From NCBI GenBank assembly GCA_000434615.1, contig FR880815.1, positions 49,725 through 113,724 of the forward strand: a stretch of 64,000 nt of DNA, read 5' to 3'. A program made the translations under genes and the position numbers. Below are positions 1 through 9,069 of this stretch, piece by piece. A model generated the notes under the pieces. The model searched no databases. It saw only the letters and a program-made list of their open reading frames with translations, and was not told the DNA's origin. Within the stretch, counting starts at the first letter, position 1; every line of letters begins with the position of its first letter. The stretch is from Clostridium sp. CAG:510 (GTDB lineage Bacteria; Bacillota; Clostridia; Lachnospirales; Lachnospiraceae).

Positions 1-138
1 GCACTTCCTGCTGCAGTGCTCCGCCTGTTCTCCGTATCCCGCCCATTTCAATAATTTCAGTAATGCGCTCTCCTCGCTGCCCATGGGAGAAGCTCCGATG
101 ATAATTGCCTGTTTGTATTCCGTTGTTGCCTGTTTCAT
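1..138 (-). CDS. N-terminal part of an unrecognised protein, cut by the left edge
   Basis: A minus-strand reading frame starts with ATG at 138 and stays open to the edge, giving 46 residues beginning MKQATTEYKQAIIIGASPMG. An AAAGGCGG ribosome site lies about 11 bases upstream of the ATG. The run of hydrophobic residues followed by GASPMG looks like the first strand and glycine loop of an alpha/beta fold, but I do not recognise the family. It starts about 75 bp after the stop of the AlbA_2 gene and is co-directional with it, so it may share that transcript. The product cannot be named from this fragment. Confidence 0.5.
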   Translation of the reverse strand, partial: MKQATTEYKQAIIIGASPMGSEESALLKLLKWAGYGEQAEHCSRKC

Positions 139-213
139 GACCAATCAGCCGCCTTTCTTCCTGCTCACCAACTGTAAAAACCTCTTATTTCATATAAAAC
201 ATACAGAGTGCCG

Positions 214-1464
214 CTACTTTATGATATATTTGGTGCCTCTGCCTTTTCCTTCCACCGCAATAACACCCTTTTGACTCATATCTTTCAATAATTGTGTTGT
301 TTTTGATTTTCCAAATGTTACATACGGTGCAATTTCACTGATTGACTTTCGCATGGTTTTGCTTAAAACTTTGTATACCGTTTTTTCGTCTTCCGATAAA
401 TCCAGATTTTCTTCCAGAACAGGAAGCATGACTTTAATTGTATTTTCCGTCAAATCAAAAACCGGTTTTTTTAAGGATTTTTCATACAGTTGTTTTATTC
501 TTGTAATTCCCGTTCCGAAAATTTCAACAAAACCCAATCTGTAGAACACATTTGCAAGATTTCTGTTCCTTAAAGCAGAAATTCTTCCGGATAAATATTC
601 CTCTTCCGTTATTCCGGACGGCAGACCGCCGGGTGAAACCACTTCTACTCTGTCATCAAACATCAGAACCCTGATTTGGGACTCTATATCCCATGCTCTG
701 TGAATAAGTGCGTTTGCAATAGCTTCCCGGAATGCTGCTTCCGGTATTTTTTCTACCTTTTTTCTTTCTGCACCCTCTATTACTTCATATTGATAATAGT
801 CCTTGAAAACCTCAACGGTCTTATCATACACTTCCAGTACCGATATTTTTTCAAAAGTAGACCTCTTTTGAATAATGCTGATATTCTCACCAAATTTCAC
901 AATATCAATTCCGGGAAATTGATTTTTATCCGCCAAAAGTCCGGCTGCATTATTATACCCGTTAGTATTATCATACAGGTTCAGGGTTCTTAAGGTATCC
1001 TGATTAAAAGTTTCAATTTGAATACTTTCTTTTAATTTACGATGCAGGATTTCAAATGTAAGCACCTGCTCTTTGCATGGCAATTCTTCAAATCTTATAT
1101 TTTTTCCCTCCAGAATGAGCCTCGAAAGTTCCAATGTATCGACTTCTATTGTTGCGGTATCGTTTCGTTTATATGCTTTTGATTTATATAAATACGGTTT
1201 CTGCGTACCGCTTTTTACAGTCAGTTTTATCGTATTATCCCCCTGAGTTTCCAGTGTATAATCCGGCTGTGGTGAAATACTGTCGTTAATTTTATTCTCA
1301 ATATCCAGGCAAGACTGCTTTACATCCTGTAATCCCTTCGTATTACCGTCATCGTCCACACCGAATATAATCACTCCGCCCTCATAATTGGAAAAAGCAC
1401 TTACGGTTTTTAAGAAAGTATTCGTAATAGTTTCTTTAAATTCTATTGTACGTGTCTCTTTCAT
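214..1464 (-). CDS. AlbA_2 (Schlafen-like) domain, ATP-binding winged-helix regulator
   Basis: A 416-residue protein. Residues about 5-45 (TIEFKE, then FSNYEGGVIIFGVDDDG) match the AlbA_2/Schlafen DNA-binding domain. Residues about 240-325 (FREAIANALIHR, SPGGLPSGIT, NRNLANVFYRLG, GTGI) resemble the HATPase_c_4 module found in RecG-like transcriptional regulators. The last 60 residues look like a winged helix. Proteins with this layout are thought to be ATP-dependent regulators, often near mobile or stress genes; the target here is unknown. I chose the ATG at 1464 because AAAGGGTG precedes it; a longer frame begins at 1521 with no ribosome site. A 38-bp perfect palindrome lies 55 bp upstream and could be its operator or a terminator. 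Confidence 0.8.
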   Translation of the reverse strand: MKETRTIEFKETITNTFLKTVSAFSNYEGGVIIFGVDDDGNTKGLQDVKQSCLDIENKINDSISPQPDYTLETQGDNTIKLTVKSGTQKPYLYKSKAYKRNDTATIEVDTLELSRLILEGKNIRFEELPCKEQVLTFEILHRKLKESIQIETFNQDTLRTLNLYDNTNGYNNAAGLLADKNQFPGIDIVKFGENISIIQKRSTFEKISVLEVYDKTVEVFKDYYQYEVIEGAERKKVEKIPEAAFREAIANALIHRAWDIESQIRVLMFDDRVEVVSPGGLPSGITEEEYLSGRISALRNRNLANVFYRLGFVEIFGTGITRIKQLYEKSLKKPVFDLTENTIKVMLPVLEENLDLSEDEKTVYKVLSKTMRKSISEIAPYVTFGKSKTTQLLKDMSQKGVIAVEGKGRGTKYIIK

Positions 1465-1518
1465 GCTTTTTTCACCCTTTCTACCAATTTTATGGTATTT
1501 ATTATATGCATTAATACG

Positions 1519-1556
1519 CAAAAAATCAATCGTAAAAATTTACGATTGATTTTTTG
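1519..1556. terminator. 38-bp perfect palindrome, probable bidirectional terminator
   Basis: Two 18-base arms that are exact reverse complements (1519-1536 and 1539-1556) are separated by AA and end in runs of A or T on both sides. It follows the LacI-type gene and precedes the AlbA_2 gene on the minus strand, so it can end the sugar operon. Its perfect symmetry would also suit an operator for the AlbA_2 regulator. Confidence 0.65.
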
Positions 1557-1602
1557 ATTGATTTTGTATCATTATGTATGAGTAGGGATTTTTGCAGTAA
1601 CC

Positions 1603-2610
1603 TTAGCCGTTACCCAGCTTTTTTTCTGTTTTCTGATTTACCGGTGCAACCGACTTTCTGTAACATATGGTACAGCCCACCGTAACGGTTCTGGCTTCTA
1701 TTTCCGGCTTACTCCAACGACACTTCATCATGGAAACAGCCTGCTCCGCCATAAATTTTCTCTGGACGTGAACCGAAGTAATGGGCGGTTCCGATATTTT
1801 GGAATACAACACGTCATCAAAACCTACCACACTGATTTGCTCGGGAACCTGATAGCCTTTCTTTTTAAGCTGCTGAATTAACAGCAAAGCCGTATGGTCG
1901 TTGTTACACACAAAAGCCGTAGGCATCTGCTCCGGCAGCGGAAATTCCTTCAGGATACCGTTCTCATCTCTGTCATCGATATGGCTTCCGCCTTCCTCCG
2001 AAATTTTTCCTTCCAAAATTGCTTTATAATATCCCAGATATCTGTCATTTACACTGTTGGTGTAGTTAAGGTTTCCTACAAAAGTAATCTCTCTGTGTCC
2101 AAGCTCCATTAAATAGGAAGTCAGGTTGTAACTGGCCTGAAAGTTATCCGATACGACAGAGTCCACTTCCACTCCCCGGTAATAAAAGTCAAGACATACC
2201 ATGGGAATACCCATTTTCTTGATGAACAATACATATTTCCGGGAAAACTGACCCAGAAACATAATGCCGTCATTTCCTTCTATACCCGGGTTCAGGGTGC
2301 AGGTACGCTCCGCCTCCCTGCTCACATAAAAGAGGGATAACTGTATATTGTTCGCCCACTCAAGCTCCTGCAGTCTTTTATACAGACCACTGTAGAACTT
2401 TTCATTAGGCGTAAAATAAACTTCGGAAAAAAGTACTGCAACCCGATATTTTACCTTTTTCTTATATTCATATCCCATTTCTTCGGATTTCTTCAAAATC
2501 ATCTGTTTGGTTTCTTCGGAAATGTCTTCGCTGTTCTTAAAGCATTTGGAAACCGACATTTTGGAAATCCCAAGTTCTGTGGCAATATCCTGCATTGATA
2601 CCTTCTTCAA
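1603..2610 (-). CDS. LacI/GalR-family transcriptional regulator
   Basis: A 335-residue regulator. Residues 1-50 hold the LacI helix-turn-helix and hinge (SMQDIATELGISKMSVSKCF), followed by a periplasmic-binding-protein-like effector domain with VCNNDHTALLL and SVVGFDDVLYSKISEPPITSV, the usual effector-pocket and dimer motifs. The start is TTG at 2610, supported by AAAAGGGGG about 9 bases upstream; the next ATG would remove the first helix residues. It is the last gene of the eight-gene sugar operon and probably controls it in response to an imported oligosaccharide or its breakdown product, possibly through operators near 10431-10480. The effector is not evident from sequence. Confidence 0.9.
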   Translation of the reverse strand: MKKVSMQDIATELGISKMSVSKCFKNSEDISEETKQMILKKSEEMGYEYKKKVKYRVAVLFSEVYFTPNEKFYSGLYKRLQELEWANNIQLSLFYVSREAERTCTLNPGIEGNDGIMFLGQFSRKYVLFIKKMGIPMVCLDFYYRGVEVDSVVSDNFQASYNLTSYLMELGHREITFVGNLNYTNSVNDRYLGYYKAILEGKISEEGGSHIDDRDENGILKEFPLPEQMPTAFVCNNDHTALLLIQQLKKKGYQVPEQISVVGFDDVLYSKISEPPITSVHVQRKFMAEQAVSMMKCRWSKPEIEARTVTVGCTICYRKSVAPVNQKTEKKLGNG

Positions 2611-2666
2611 AAATTTATATCCCCCTTTTCTACTAAACAGTGCTTGATTATTTAGTTATTTGTTTA

Positions 2667-3581
2667 TTATATACCCAAAAAAGGATTTCGGATAGTCTTG
2701 TATTGCACTTCACAGTCAGAAACTCCCACATAAAGCAGAGCATCCTCTCCCATAAGGGTTATTCCTCCGCTGAAAAGTACATCTTCCAGGTCGGGCCTCT
2801 TGCTGGGACCGGGTAAAAACTCTTTACGTTCCGCCAAAATCTGCAGCCCCGTGCATTCACGGCTTTGCGGGTCAAAAACAAAACTCATCGGATAATAATG
2901 CCTTACTTCATCCGGTTCAAAGCAGGCAATGTGTCCCAGTACTCCAATCCTGTTATCCGAAAGAAGTACCGCTTCATTGACACCGCCCCATTCCTCTTCA
3001 CCGAACAAAGGCAGAAGCGGTGCATCCTGCATTGTCTGCGCCGTGACTTCTTCAAAACTGTTCACTATTGTAAAGCCGATTTTTCCGCGGCCGCCCTTTG
3101 CACCTTGCGGTCTGGTAAAAATTCCGATGCGGCCGTCCGCCAGTTCTACCAGACGTACATCCTTCATGCCGTCGGGTCCTTCGGCAAGTTTTGACATATT
3201 TTCCAAATCCGTTCCATAATAAAATACCGTATGCCAGCAAACCCAGTCCGGATTTTGGGGATGCGGAAACACTTCCGTTCCGCCCAGAACATAATGACCG
3301 CACACCTTTGCGATACAAGGGTCCTGTAAAGGAAAGCGCTGCCAGCCTTCCGCTGCCTGATAAACATCCATCTTCACTTCTTCAAAAAATACTGCCTGAG
3401 AATTTTCACTGTCCCGTTTTTCCACTCTGGCGCATATCATTTTTTTCCCTTTGTAATCAAATGCCTTTGTCGGATTGTATACATCATAGCCTTCTACGCC
3501 CCTGAATGTCGGTCTGACCGCAGGCGTATTGCTCTCCTGTTTTTTTTCATGTGTTTCTAACAATTCCCATATAGAGTTCAT
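2667..3581 (-). CDS. DUF1861 protein, glycosidase-like beta-propeller
   Basis: A 304-residue soluble protein without a signal peptide. Features such as FRGVEGYDVYNPTKAF near residue 25, WCWHTVFYYG, and GGVNEAVLLSDNRIGVLGH match the DUF1861 (MTP-1) family, which resembles the five-bladed propeller glycosidases and often sits beside GH130 mannoside enzymes. The stop of GH130 lies 10 bp upstream, so the two are co-transcribed and probably act on the same cytoplasmic oligosaccharide. The catalytic activity is not established by the sequence; a partner role (hydrolase, epimerase or binding) is inference. Confidence 0.75.
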   Translation of the reverse strand: MNSIWELLETHEKKQESNTPAVRPTFRGVEGYDVYNPTKAFDYKGKKMICARVEKRDSENSQAVFFEEVKMDVYQAAEGWQRFPLQDPCIAKVCGHYVLGGTEVFPHPQNPDWVCWHTVFYYGTDLENMSKLAEGPDGMKDVRLVELADGRIGIFTRPQGAKGGRGKIGFTIVNSFEEVTAQTMQDAPLLPLFGEEEWGGVNEAVLLSDNRIGVLGHIACFEPDEVRHYYPMSFVFDPQSRECTGLQILAERKEFLPGPSKRPDLEDVLFSGGITLMGEDALLYVGVSDCEVQYKTIRNPFLGI

Positions 3582-3591
3582 TTTTCGCTCC

Positions 3592-4662
3592 TTATTGTTC
3601 TAATGCCTGTTGAATTTCTTCCATGGAAAACTCTGCCCTGGCAATCTTGTCATCTGCCGCTCCGTAGTAAACAGACAGTCTGGAATTCTCCAGCACACCT
3701 CCGCAGGTAAAAACCACACCTCCGAAAAATCCTTCTGTTTCATAAGAGGCTTCCGGTTCTAAAATCGGCTTTGAAGCTTTTTTCAAAATTTTGTCCGGAT
3801 TTTCCAGGTCCGTCAGCATGGCGCCTAAGCAATATCTGTTTCTGGTGTCGGCTCCGTGATAGATATGAAGCCATCCTTCTTTCGTCCAAAAAGGAGGAAT
3901 ACCGCTTCCGATACGGCCGTTTTCCCATCCTTCTTCCGATACGCCGCAAACATGACGATGGTTTCCCCAGTGTATCAAATCGGGAGATGTGGAAACCCAT
4001 ATATCCGGCATGCCGATTTCACTGGGTACGGGTCTGTGAAATGCATAATATAAACCTCGAATTTTACGTGGGAAAATTACCACATCCTTATTTTCCGGAG
4101 GGAAAATACACCCAATGCGCTGAAAATTCTGAAAATCTTCTGTTATCAGAAGCGCCGGCATGGCTCCCACTTCGGACACTGCCGTGTAAGTAATACAGTA
4201 TCTGTCCTCTTCTTCCAGATAAGTAATGCGGGGGTCTTCCATTCCCCAGCGTTCATAACGTCCTCTAAAAGGAAGCAGCGGTTTTTCTTCCACTGTGAAA
4301 TTCACGCCGTCCCTGCTTCGTGCCAGCCGAAGATGCGAGATGGATGTAAGATACTTGATTTTTCTGATGCTTCCGGTATTCTTTTTATAAATCATTCTTG
4401 AGTCACTCATGTCGTAAAGACAATCTATTTCTTCCCTGCCAAGTCTCTCTAACTTCAAGCCATCGAGAACTTCATCATATATCGGAATGCACACTGCATC
4501 TTCCGGCTGTTCTGCGCAGGATTCTGCCACCCTGCACAACAAAAGGTACTCATCCCCCATTTTCACCGCTCCACAGTTGAAAACGCCATCCACTTTGAGA
4601 AAATCATGTGAGGGCTTGACGTCTGCCGCTGTGATAATCGGATTCTTTGGTTCTCTTATCAT
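3592..4662 (-). CDS. GH130 family beta-mannoside phosphorylase or mannosidase
   Basis: A 356-residue cytoplasmic five-bladed propeller enzyme. GVFNCGAVKMGDEYLLLCRV near residue 25 and RWGMEDPRITYLEEEDRYC near residue 135 are GH130 signatures; the Asp of GMEDPR is the proton donor in characterised members. GH130 enzymes phosphorolyse or hydrolyse beta-mannosides (beta-1,4-Man-GlcNAc, beta-1,4-mannobiose or beta-1,2-oligomannosides). The subfamily cannot be fixed here, so phosphorylase versus hydrolase is open. I chose the ATG at 4662 because AGGAGA lies 3-8 bases upstream; the in-frame ATG at 4674 overlaps that ribosome site. Its neighbours (sugar ABC importer, secreted lipoproteins, DUF1861) support processing of imported mannosides. 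Confidence 0.85.
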   Translation of the reverse strand: MIREPKNPIITAADVKPSHDFLKVDGVFNCGAVKMGDEYLLLCRVAESCAEQPEDAVCIPIYDEVLDGLKLERLGREEIDCLYDMSDSRMIYKKNTGSIRKIKYLTSISHLRLARSRDGVNFTVEEKPLLPFRGRYERWGMEDPRITYLEEEDRYCITYTAVSEVGAMPALLITEDFQNFQRIGCIFPPENKDVVIFPRKIRGLYYAFHRPVPSEIGMPDIWVSTSPDLIHWGNHRHVCGVSEEGWENGRIGSGIPPFWTKEGWLHIYHGADTRNRYCLGAMLTDLENPDKILKKASKPILEPEASYETEGFFGGVVFTCGGVLENSRLSVYYGAADDKIARAEFSMEEIQQALEQ

Positions 4663-4696
4663 TTCTCTCCTCATTTCTATTGTTATTTTACTATAT

Positions 4697-6640
4697 TTAA
4701 TGTTTGAATTTCAATCGAATTGAAGCCTGTTCCTGCCTGCCGTCAGACATTTTCACCGTTACTTTCAGTGTCTTATTGCCCTCGGAAAAGTCTTTTGTAT
4801 CAAATGCTACCGTTTCCGTCCCGGTAAAAACCAGTTCCCTGCCGTCTGCTTCCAGTATAATTTCTTCCACCGTCAGGTTTTCATCCGTAGAGCATACAAC
4901 CACATCGGGTTTTACTGTTCCCGTTACCTGCTCATTATTCTCATATCCGGATATGGTAAGAGTCACCGTATCGGAAGCAAACCATTTTCCATCCGCTTCA
5001 TACCTGCTGTCCTCATGGCTGATTGTACTTCCTGCCGGAAGCTCTACCAGAACCAGAGCCTGTCCTGCTTCCATGGTAATACTTGTTTTTCCGCTGACAT
5101 TTTCCGCTATAATTTTCTTTTCCACGCTGTCAAATAAATCATAGCTTCCTTCCGGTAATTCGTAGGTAACGGTCTTGGACGACTCATACGGGTTGTATAG
5201 CAAATATGTCGCAAAATCATCCCCTGCATAACCGGTATTACAATTTATCTTTAAAATCATATCCACATCGGTACGGTCTACCGCAGCTGCAAACATTCCG
5301 GTATGTGCACCGCTGTATAAGGAAATATCCGTTTCCGCCCAGTCGTAGACTGTGGGGTCTCCGCCCACCCAGGGGGTCATGGTATTACTGCTTTTTCTGA
5401 TTCCTTCATACGGAACAGCATTTCCGGCAATTTCGAGAAAATTCTCTGTCTGGACATTTCCGGCAGCCGATTGATTCTTTTCTGCTGTTTCTGCCGGGAA
5501 AAAGTACCGTCCTGCAGCGGAAGCATTCAGAAACCAGATACCCATGGCCTGCGCATAGCGTGTGTCATATTTTGCTAACGGCGCAAGTGCATAACCTGCC
5601 GCAAAGGTATTCATTGCAAACGCATAACCGTCTCCGTCCGTCGTACTGCCCATCAGGCCGTTGACACAATATTCTCCCCATGTACCGTTAATCTGTCCCC
5701 ATCCTCCTCTGGGTATGGAATTTCCGTTCAGGACATCTCCCAACAGATTATCAATGTCGTAATTCATATTGTTCTGTGCATTGAATTTTGCCGCAAGTGC
5801 CGGCGCAAAATACAAAAGCACTTCGTAAAGGGAACTTCCCTCATATGCATCCAGGTATGCGAGGCACTGCTCCAATAATTCTTCATATTCTGCTTTTCCC
5901 GTCAGTTCCATGCCGATTTCCATCAGCACCGCAATTCCCGCAGCGCAATCCGGCTCTTCCCAGACTCCGTTTTTCCAAGGCTCCATTGTGGTAAAATTGA
6001 AGCCTGTGTAAGAAAAGCTTCCTGTATTCAACATGATATTTCCTGCTTCATACCATTTTTCAATGCAGGCAAGGGCATCCTGCCGAATTTGCTGTTCGTC
6101 CGGATAAGATACGGAAGTCATGGCAAATAAAACAGCCGGGTATAACATATACCACATAGACGAGCCTTCCGAAGAACCGCCCGGATTATTCAGGACGATA
6201 TTTTCTGTTTCCGAAAAATAAGCATGTAACTGTTTCACGTAATTTACATCATTTTGTCCGGACTTATCAATGCCGGACAGAGTAGCGCTAAGTACGGATG
6301 CTATCGTTGCAACCGCTTCTTCGGAGCCGTCGCGTCCGTATCGGTAATCACCAACATATGCTGCAAAAGCAAAAGTATCGTTTGTTTCATCCTGCCATAA
6401 CAAAGGTAAAAATACACCTTCCTCTTTGTTGTCAAACACAAGGGCATCAAAGGCAAGAGAAGCTTCCTTATAATTAAACCATTCGTATGCAGGCGGTATT
6501 ACATTGTCAAACCGTGATATCCTGCTTACTTCTTTCTGTGTCGTCATCGTTTTTCCCGTTGTTTCCGGCAGCTGCCGGCCGCATGCCGCGGCCGACACCA
6601 TAAAAATCATAGTCAAAATAATTGCTGTTATTCTTTTCAT
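4697..6640 (-). CDS. Large secreted lipoprotein, probable alpha-helical-barrel glycan enzyme or binder
   Basis: A 647-residue lipoprotein with a short signal peptide and lipobox (SAAAC near residue 20), so anchored outside the membrane. Residues about 50-430 are helix-rich with repeated aromatic and Gly motifs (GGWGQINGTWGEYC, DGDGYAFAMNTFAAGYALAP), in the style of (alpha/alpha)6-barrel glycoside hydrolases or lyases. Residues about 470-560 look like a beta-sandwich, and the C-terminal 90 residues like an Ig-type domain. I do not recognise the family. Its place between a sugar-binding-like lipoprotein and GH130 suggests that it trims or binds the glycan before import. It starts 6 bp after the stop of the previous gene. 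Confidence 0.7.
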   Translation of the reverse strand: MKRITAIILTMIFMVSAAACGRQLPETTGKTMTTQKEVSRISRFDNVIPPAYEWFNYKEASLAFDALVFDNKEEGVFLPLLWQDETNDTFAFAAYVGDYRYGRDGSEEAVATIASVLSATLSGIDKSGQNDVNYVKQLHAYFSETENIVLNNPGGSSEGSSMWYMLYPAVLFAMTSVSYPDEQQIRQDALACIEKWYEAGNIMLNTGSFSYTGFNFTTMEPWKNGVWEEPDCAAGIAVLMEIGMELTGKAEYEELLEQCLAYLDAYEGSSLYEVLLYFAPALAAKFNAQNNMNYDIDNLLGDVLNGNSIPRGGWGQINGTWGEYCVNGLMGSTTDGDGYAFAMNTFAAGYALAPLAKYDTRYAQAMGIWFLNASAAGRYFFPAETAEKNQSAAGNVQTENFLEIAGNAVPYEGIRKSSNTMTPWVGGDPTVYDWAETDISLYSGAHTGMFAAAVDRTDVDMILKINCNTGYAGDDFATYLLYNPYESSKTVTYELPEGSYDLFDSVEKKIIAENVSGKTSITMEAGQALVLVELPAGSTISHEDSRYEADGKWFASDTVTLTISGYENNEQVTGTVKPDVVVCSTDENLTVEEIILEADGRELVFTGTETVAFDTKDFSEGNKTLKVTVKMSDGRQEQASIRLKFKH

Positions 6641-6646
6641 CTTTTT

Positions 6647-7234
6647 TTATTTGGTATTTACAACAAGTATTTCGGATACGGATACAGTTCCTTCCGGTCC
6701 GCCTGCAGGATATATCCAGAGCTTGATGTTGCACTGTTCGCCGTAAATATCGGTAAAGTCATCGCCCAGTGCTTCTTTCAAATCCACACCTGCATATTTG
6801 TTCCATTTCAGGTTGTTGTCGGGAATGATATAAAGGCCCCATTCATGGTCTTCAATAGGATTTTCCGGAACAACCTTCATACCCCAGCTGTAGCCATCGG
6901 GATTTTCAAATATCTTTGCTAAAATAATAGGGTCTTTGGATAAATCAATTTCAAAATAACCGGACTCGACACCGCCCCAGCCGTCGGATGCTGCCTGAAT
7001 GGTCACATATCCGTCTGAATCATTGGTTCCCGCAATGCTTCCCGCACCGCTGCCCTCGCTGGGAGTCTGCATGCTTCCCCAGGAAGCGATGTCTTTGTAA
7101 GAAAACTCCTGGGATACGCTCCACGTACCTGCCGCAGCTGCGTTATCATTCCCGGATTTTCCGTTGCCACAGCCTGTCAGGCAGGCTGCCGCCGTTACTA
7201 CTGTCATCACCAATACTAATAATTTCTTTCTCAT
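6647..7234 (-). CDS. Small lipoprotein with carbohydrate-binding-module-like fold
   Basis: A 195-residue lipoprotein (signal peptide, lipobox CLTGC near residue 22). After a Ser/Gly/Ala linker the domain reads as a single jelly-roll: alternating strands with aromatic pairs (DGWGGVESGYFEIDLS, WGMKVVP, WGLYIIPDN, IKLWIYPAGG). This layout is typical of carbohydrate-binding modules or of accessory proteins beside sugar ABC importers, but no named CBM family is certain. It lies 38 bp downstream of the second permease gene in the same operon. Confidence 0.6.
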   Translation of the reverse strand: MRKKLLVLVMTVVTAAACLTGCGNGKSGNDNAAAAGTWSVSQEFSYKDIASWGSMQTPSEGSGAGSIAGTNDSDGYVTIQAASDGWGGVESGYFEIDLSKDPIILAKIFENPDGYSWGMKVVPENPIEDHEWGLYIIPDNNLKWNKYAGVDLKEALGDDFTDIYGEQCNIKLWIYPAGGPEGTVSVSEILVVNTK

Positions 7235-7272
7235 GTTTTACCCTCCGTAAATTTTGTTTTTTGTTTTATTGC

Positions 7273-8127
7273 CTATCCCTTAATTCCACCCATCTTTACA
7301 CCTTCCATGAAATACTTCTGGGCGTAAAGCAGCAGGAAGATTACAGGGATTAATGCCATGAATGATGCCGCCATCAGCGGTCCCCACAATGTTTCTCCGG
7401 TCATGGAGCTGAACGATGCCAGAGCAAGCTGAATTGTGTATTTTTCCTGTGAATCGATATAAATTAACTGTCCCAGCAGGTCATTCCAGGTTCCCATAAA
7501 CGACCAGAGGCAGATGGTAACCAGCGCCGGTTTTGCCAAAGGCAGGAATACCATGTAAAATACCTTGAAATTTTTTGCTCCATCCAGCCAGGCCGCTTCC
7601 TCATAATCTTTCGGAACGGTTTCAAAATACATTTTCAGGAAGAAGATGAAAGAAGCCGAACCGCAGAAAGCAGGAAGTATCAGCGGAACGTAGCTGTCTG
7701 AAAAACCGAGTTTTGACCAAATCATGAAAGTAGGTATCATAGTCACTTCATACGGCAGCATCATTGTCGCCAGCATAACCATGAACAATACGTTTCTTCC
7801 CTTAAACTCAAATCTGGCAAACCCAAAGGCAACCAGCGCCGATACAAAGACTTCTCCCAAAATTTTGGGAATTGCAATAATCAGCGTATTTAACATACAT
7901 TTGAAAATAGGAACTACTTCCAGCGCTCTGCTGTAATTATCAAAGTTAATCTGGGAAGGAATCCAGCTGATTGGAACCGTAAAAATCTCATTCTCTGCCT
8001 TGAAGCTTGTACTAATCATCCAGGCAAAGGGAAGCAGCATGGCAACAGCACCTACTGTAGTTACCACATACCACAGGATTTTTCGCACCAGACTCATCCG
8101 CATTCCCATTCTTTTCTTTTTGCTCAT
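7273..8127 (-). CDS. Sugar ABC transporter permease (MalG type)
   Basis: A 284-residue inner-membrane protein with six predicted helices and the EAA loop of binding-protein-dependent permeases (DYEEAAWLDGAKNFKVFYMVFLPLAKPAL, near residue 185). It belongs to the carbohydrate uptake (CUT1) MalG/AraQ family and would pair with the MalF-like permease just upstream. No ATPase gene lies in the operon; CUT1 systems of Firmicutes commonly share an MsmK-like ATPase encoded elsewhere, which I infer here. Confidence 0.9.
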   Translation of the reverse strand: MSKKKRMGMRMSLVRKILWYVVTTVGAVAMLLPFAWMISTSFKAENEIFTVPISWIPSQINFDNYSRALEVVPIFKCMLNTLIIAIPKILGEVFVSALVAFGFARFEFKGRNVLFMVMLATMMLPYEVTMIPTFMIWSKLGFSDSYVPLILPAFCGSASFIFFLKMYFETVPKDYEEAAWLDGAKNFKVFYMVFLPLAKPALVTICLWSFMGTWNDLLGQLIYIDSQEKYTIQLALASFSSMTGETLWGPLMAASFMALIPVIFLLLYAQKYFMEGVKMGGIKG

Positions 8128-8148
8128 TGATATCCTCCGTTCTATCCT

Positions 8149-9006
8149 CTATTCGCTGTAAACCCAATACTTCTTGGTCCAATTCACCACAAAGGTAAGC
8201 AGGAGGATAATTGCGAACAGTACCCACGCAAGGGCAGTAGCATATCCCATCCGGTAGTGGCTGAAAGCTTCTTCATACAGATATACCATGTAGAAGTTTC
8301 CTTCCTTTCCGGCGCCGCCCAGCACATAAGCATCTGTAAACTTTCTGAATGCACCGATAATACCCAGCACCAGATTATAAAATATAACAGGTGTCATTAA
8401 CGGTACGGTGATATATCTGACTTTCTGAAAGGTATTTGCACCGTCAATCATTGCCGCTCCGTACAAATCCTCCGGAATATCCTTCAATGCCGCCAGATAT
8501 GTCAGAAGACCGCCGCCGGCTCCCCAGATAGCCATAATCAGATAAGACGGAAGTACCCAGTTGGGGTCATAGAGCCAATCCGGTCCCTGAATGTGGAAAA
8601 ATCTCAGTATTCCGTTGAGCAGACCGTAATTGGGGTCCAAAATCCATTTGAATACGATAGCCACCGCTACACCGGAAACGATTGCCGGCATATAATAAAT
8701 TACACGGAATATTCCCGTACCTTTGTAGTTTTTTGACAGCAGCACAGCTATTGTCAGGGATGTGGCTATTGTCAGGGGAACCGCTATAATGGCATATCTT
8801 ACCGTTACCCATAAACTTCTTATAAAATTTTCTTCCTGAAATAATTTGACATAGTTCTGCAATCCTATAAAATGTGCATTTCCTACAATATCCCAGTCCG
8901 TCATGCTGATATACACCGCTGCCAGCATCGGTAAAGCCGTGAAGACAATTAAACCAATCAGCCATGGCAAAATAAAATAAAATCCTGCTCTTTGCCTTTT
9001 TTTCAT
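8149..9006 (-). CDS. Sugar ABC transporter permease (MalF type)
   Basis: A 285-residue inner-membrane protein of the CUT1 MalF/UgpA family with six helices and an EAA-type loop (DLYGAAMIDGANTFQKVRYITVPLM, near residue 190). It follows the solute-binding gene by 63 bp and precedes the MalG-like permease by 21 bp, the usual order for these importers. Together the two form the translocation channel for the sugar bound by the lipoprotein encoded upstream. Confidence 0.9.
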   Translation of the reverse strand: MKKRQRAGFYFILPWLIGLIVFTALPMLAAVYISMTDWDIVGNAHFIGLQNYVKLFQEENFIRSLWVTVRYAIIAVPLTIATSLTIAVLLSKNYKGTGIFRVIYYMPAIVSGVAVAIVFKWILDPNYGLLNGILRFFHIQGPDWLYDPNWVLPSYLIMAIWGAGGGLLTYLAALKDIPEDLYGAAMIDGANTFQKVRYITVPLMTPVIFYNLVLGIIGAFRKFTDAYVLGGAGKEGNFYMVYLYEEAFSHYRMGYATALAWVLFAIILLLTFVVNWTKKYWVYSE

Positions 9007-9069
9007 TCTTTTCCTTTCCGTCCGTTGCGACTTATCCGCAATTCCGATTTTTTATGTAATAAATACTGC

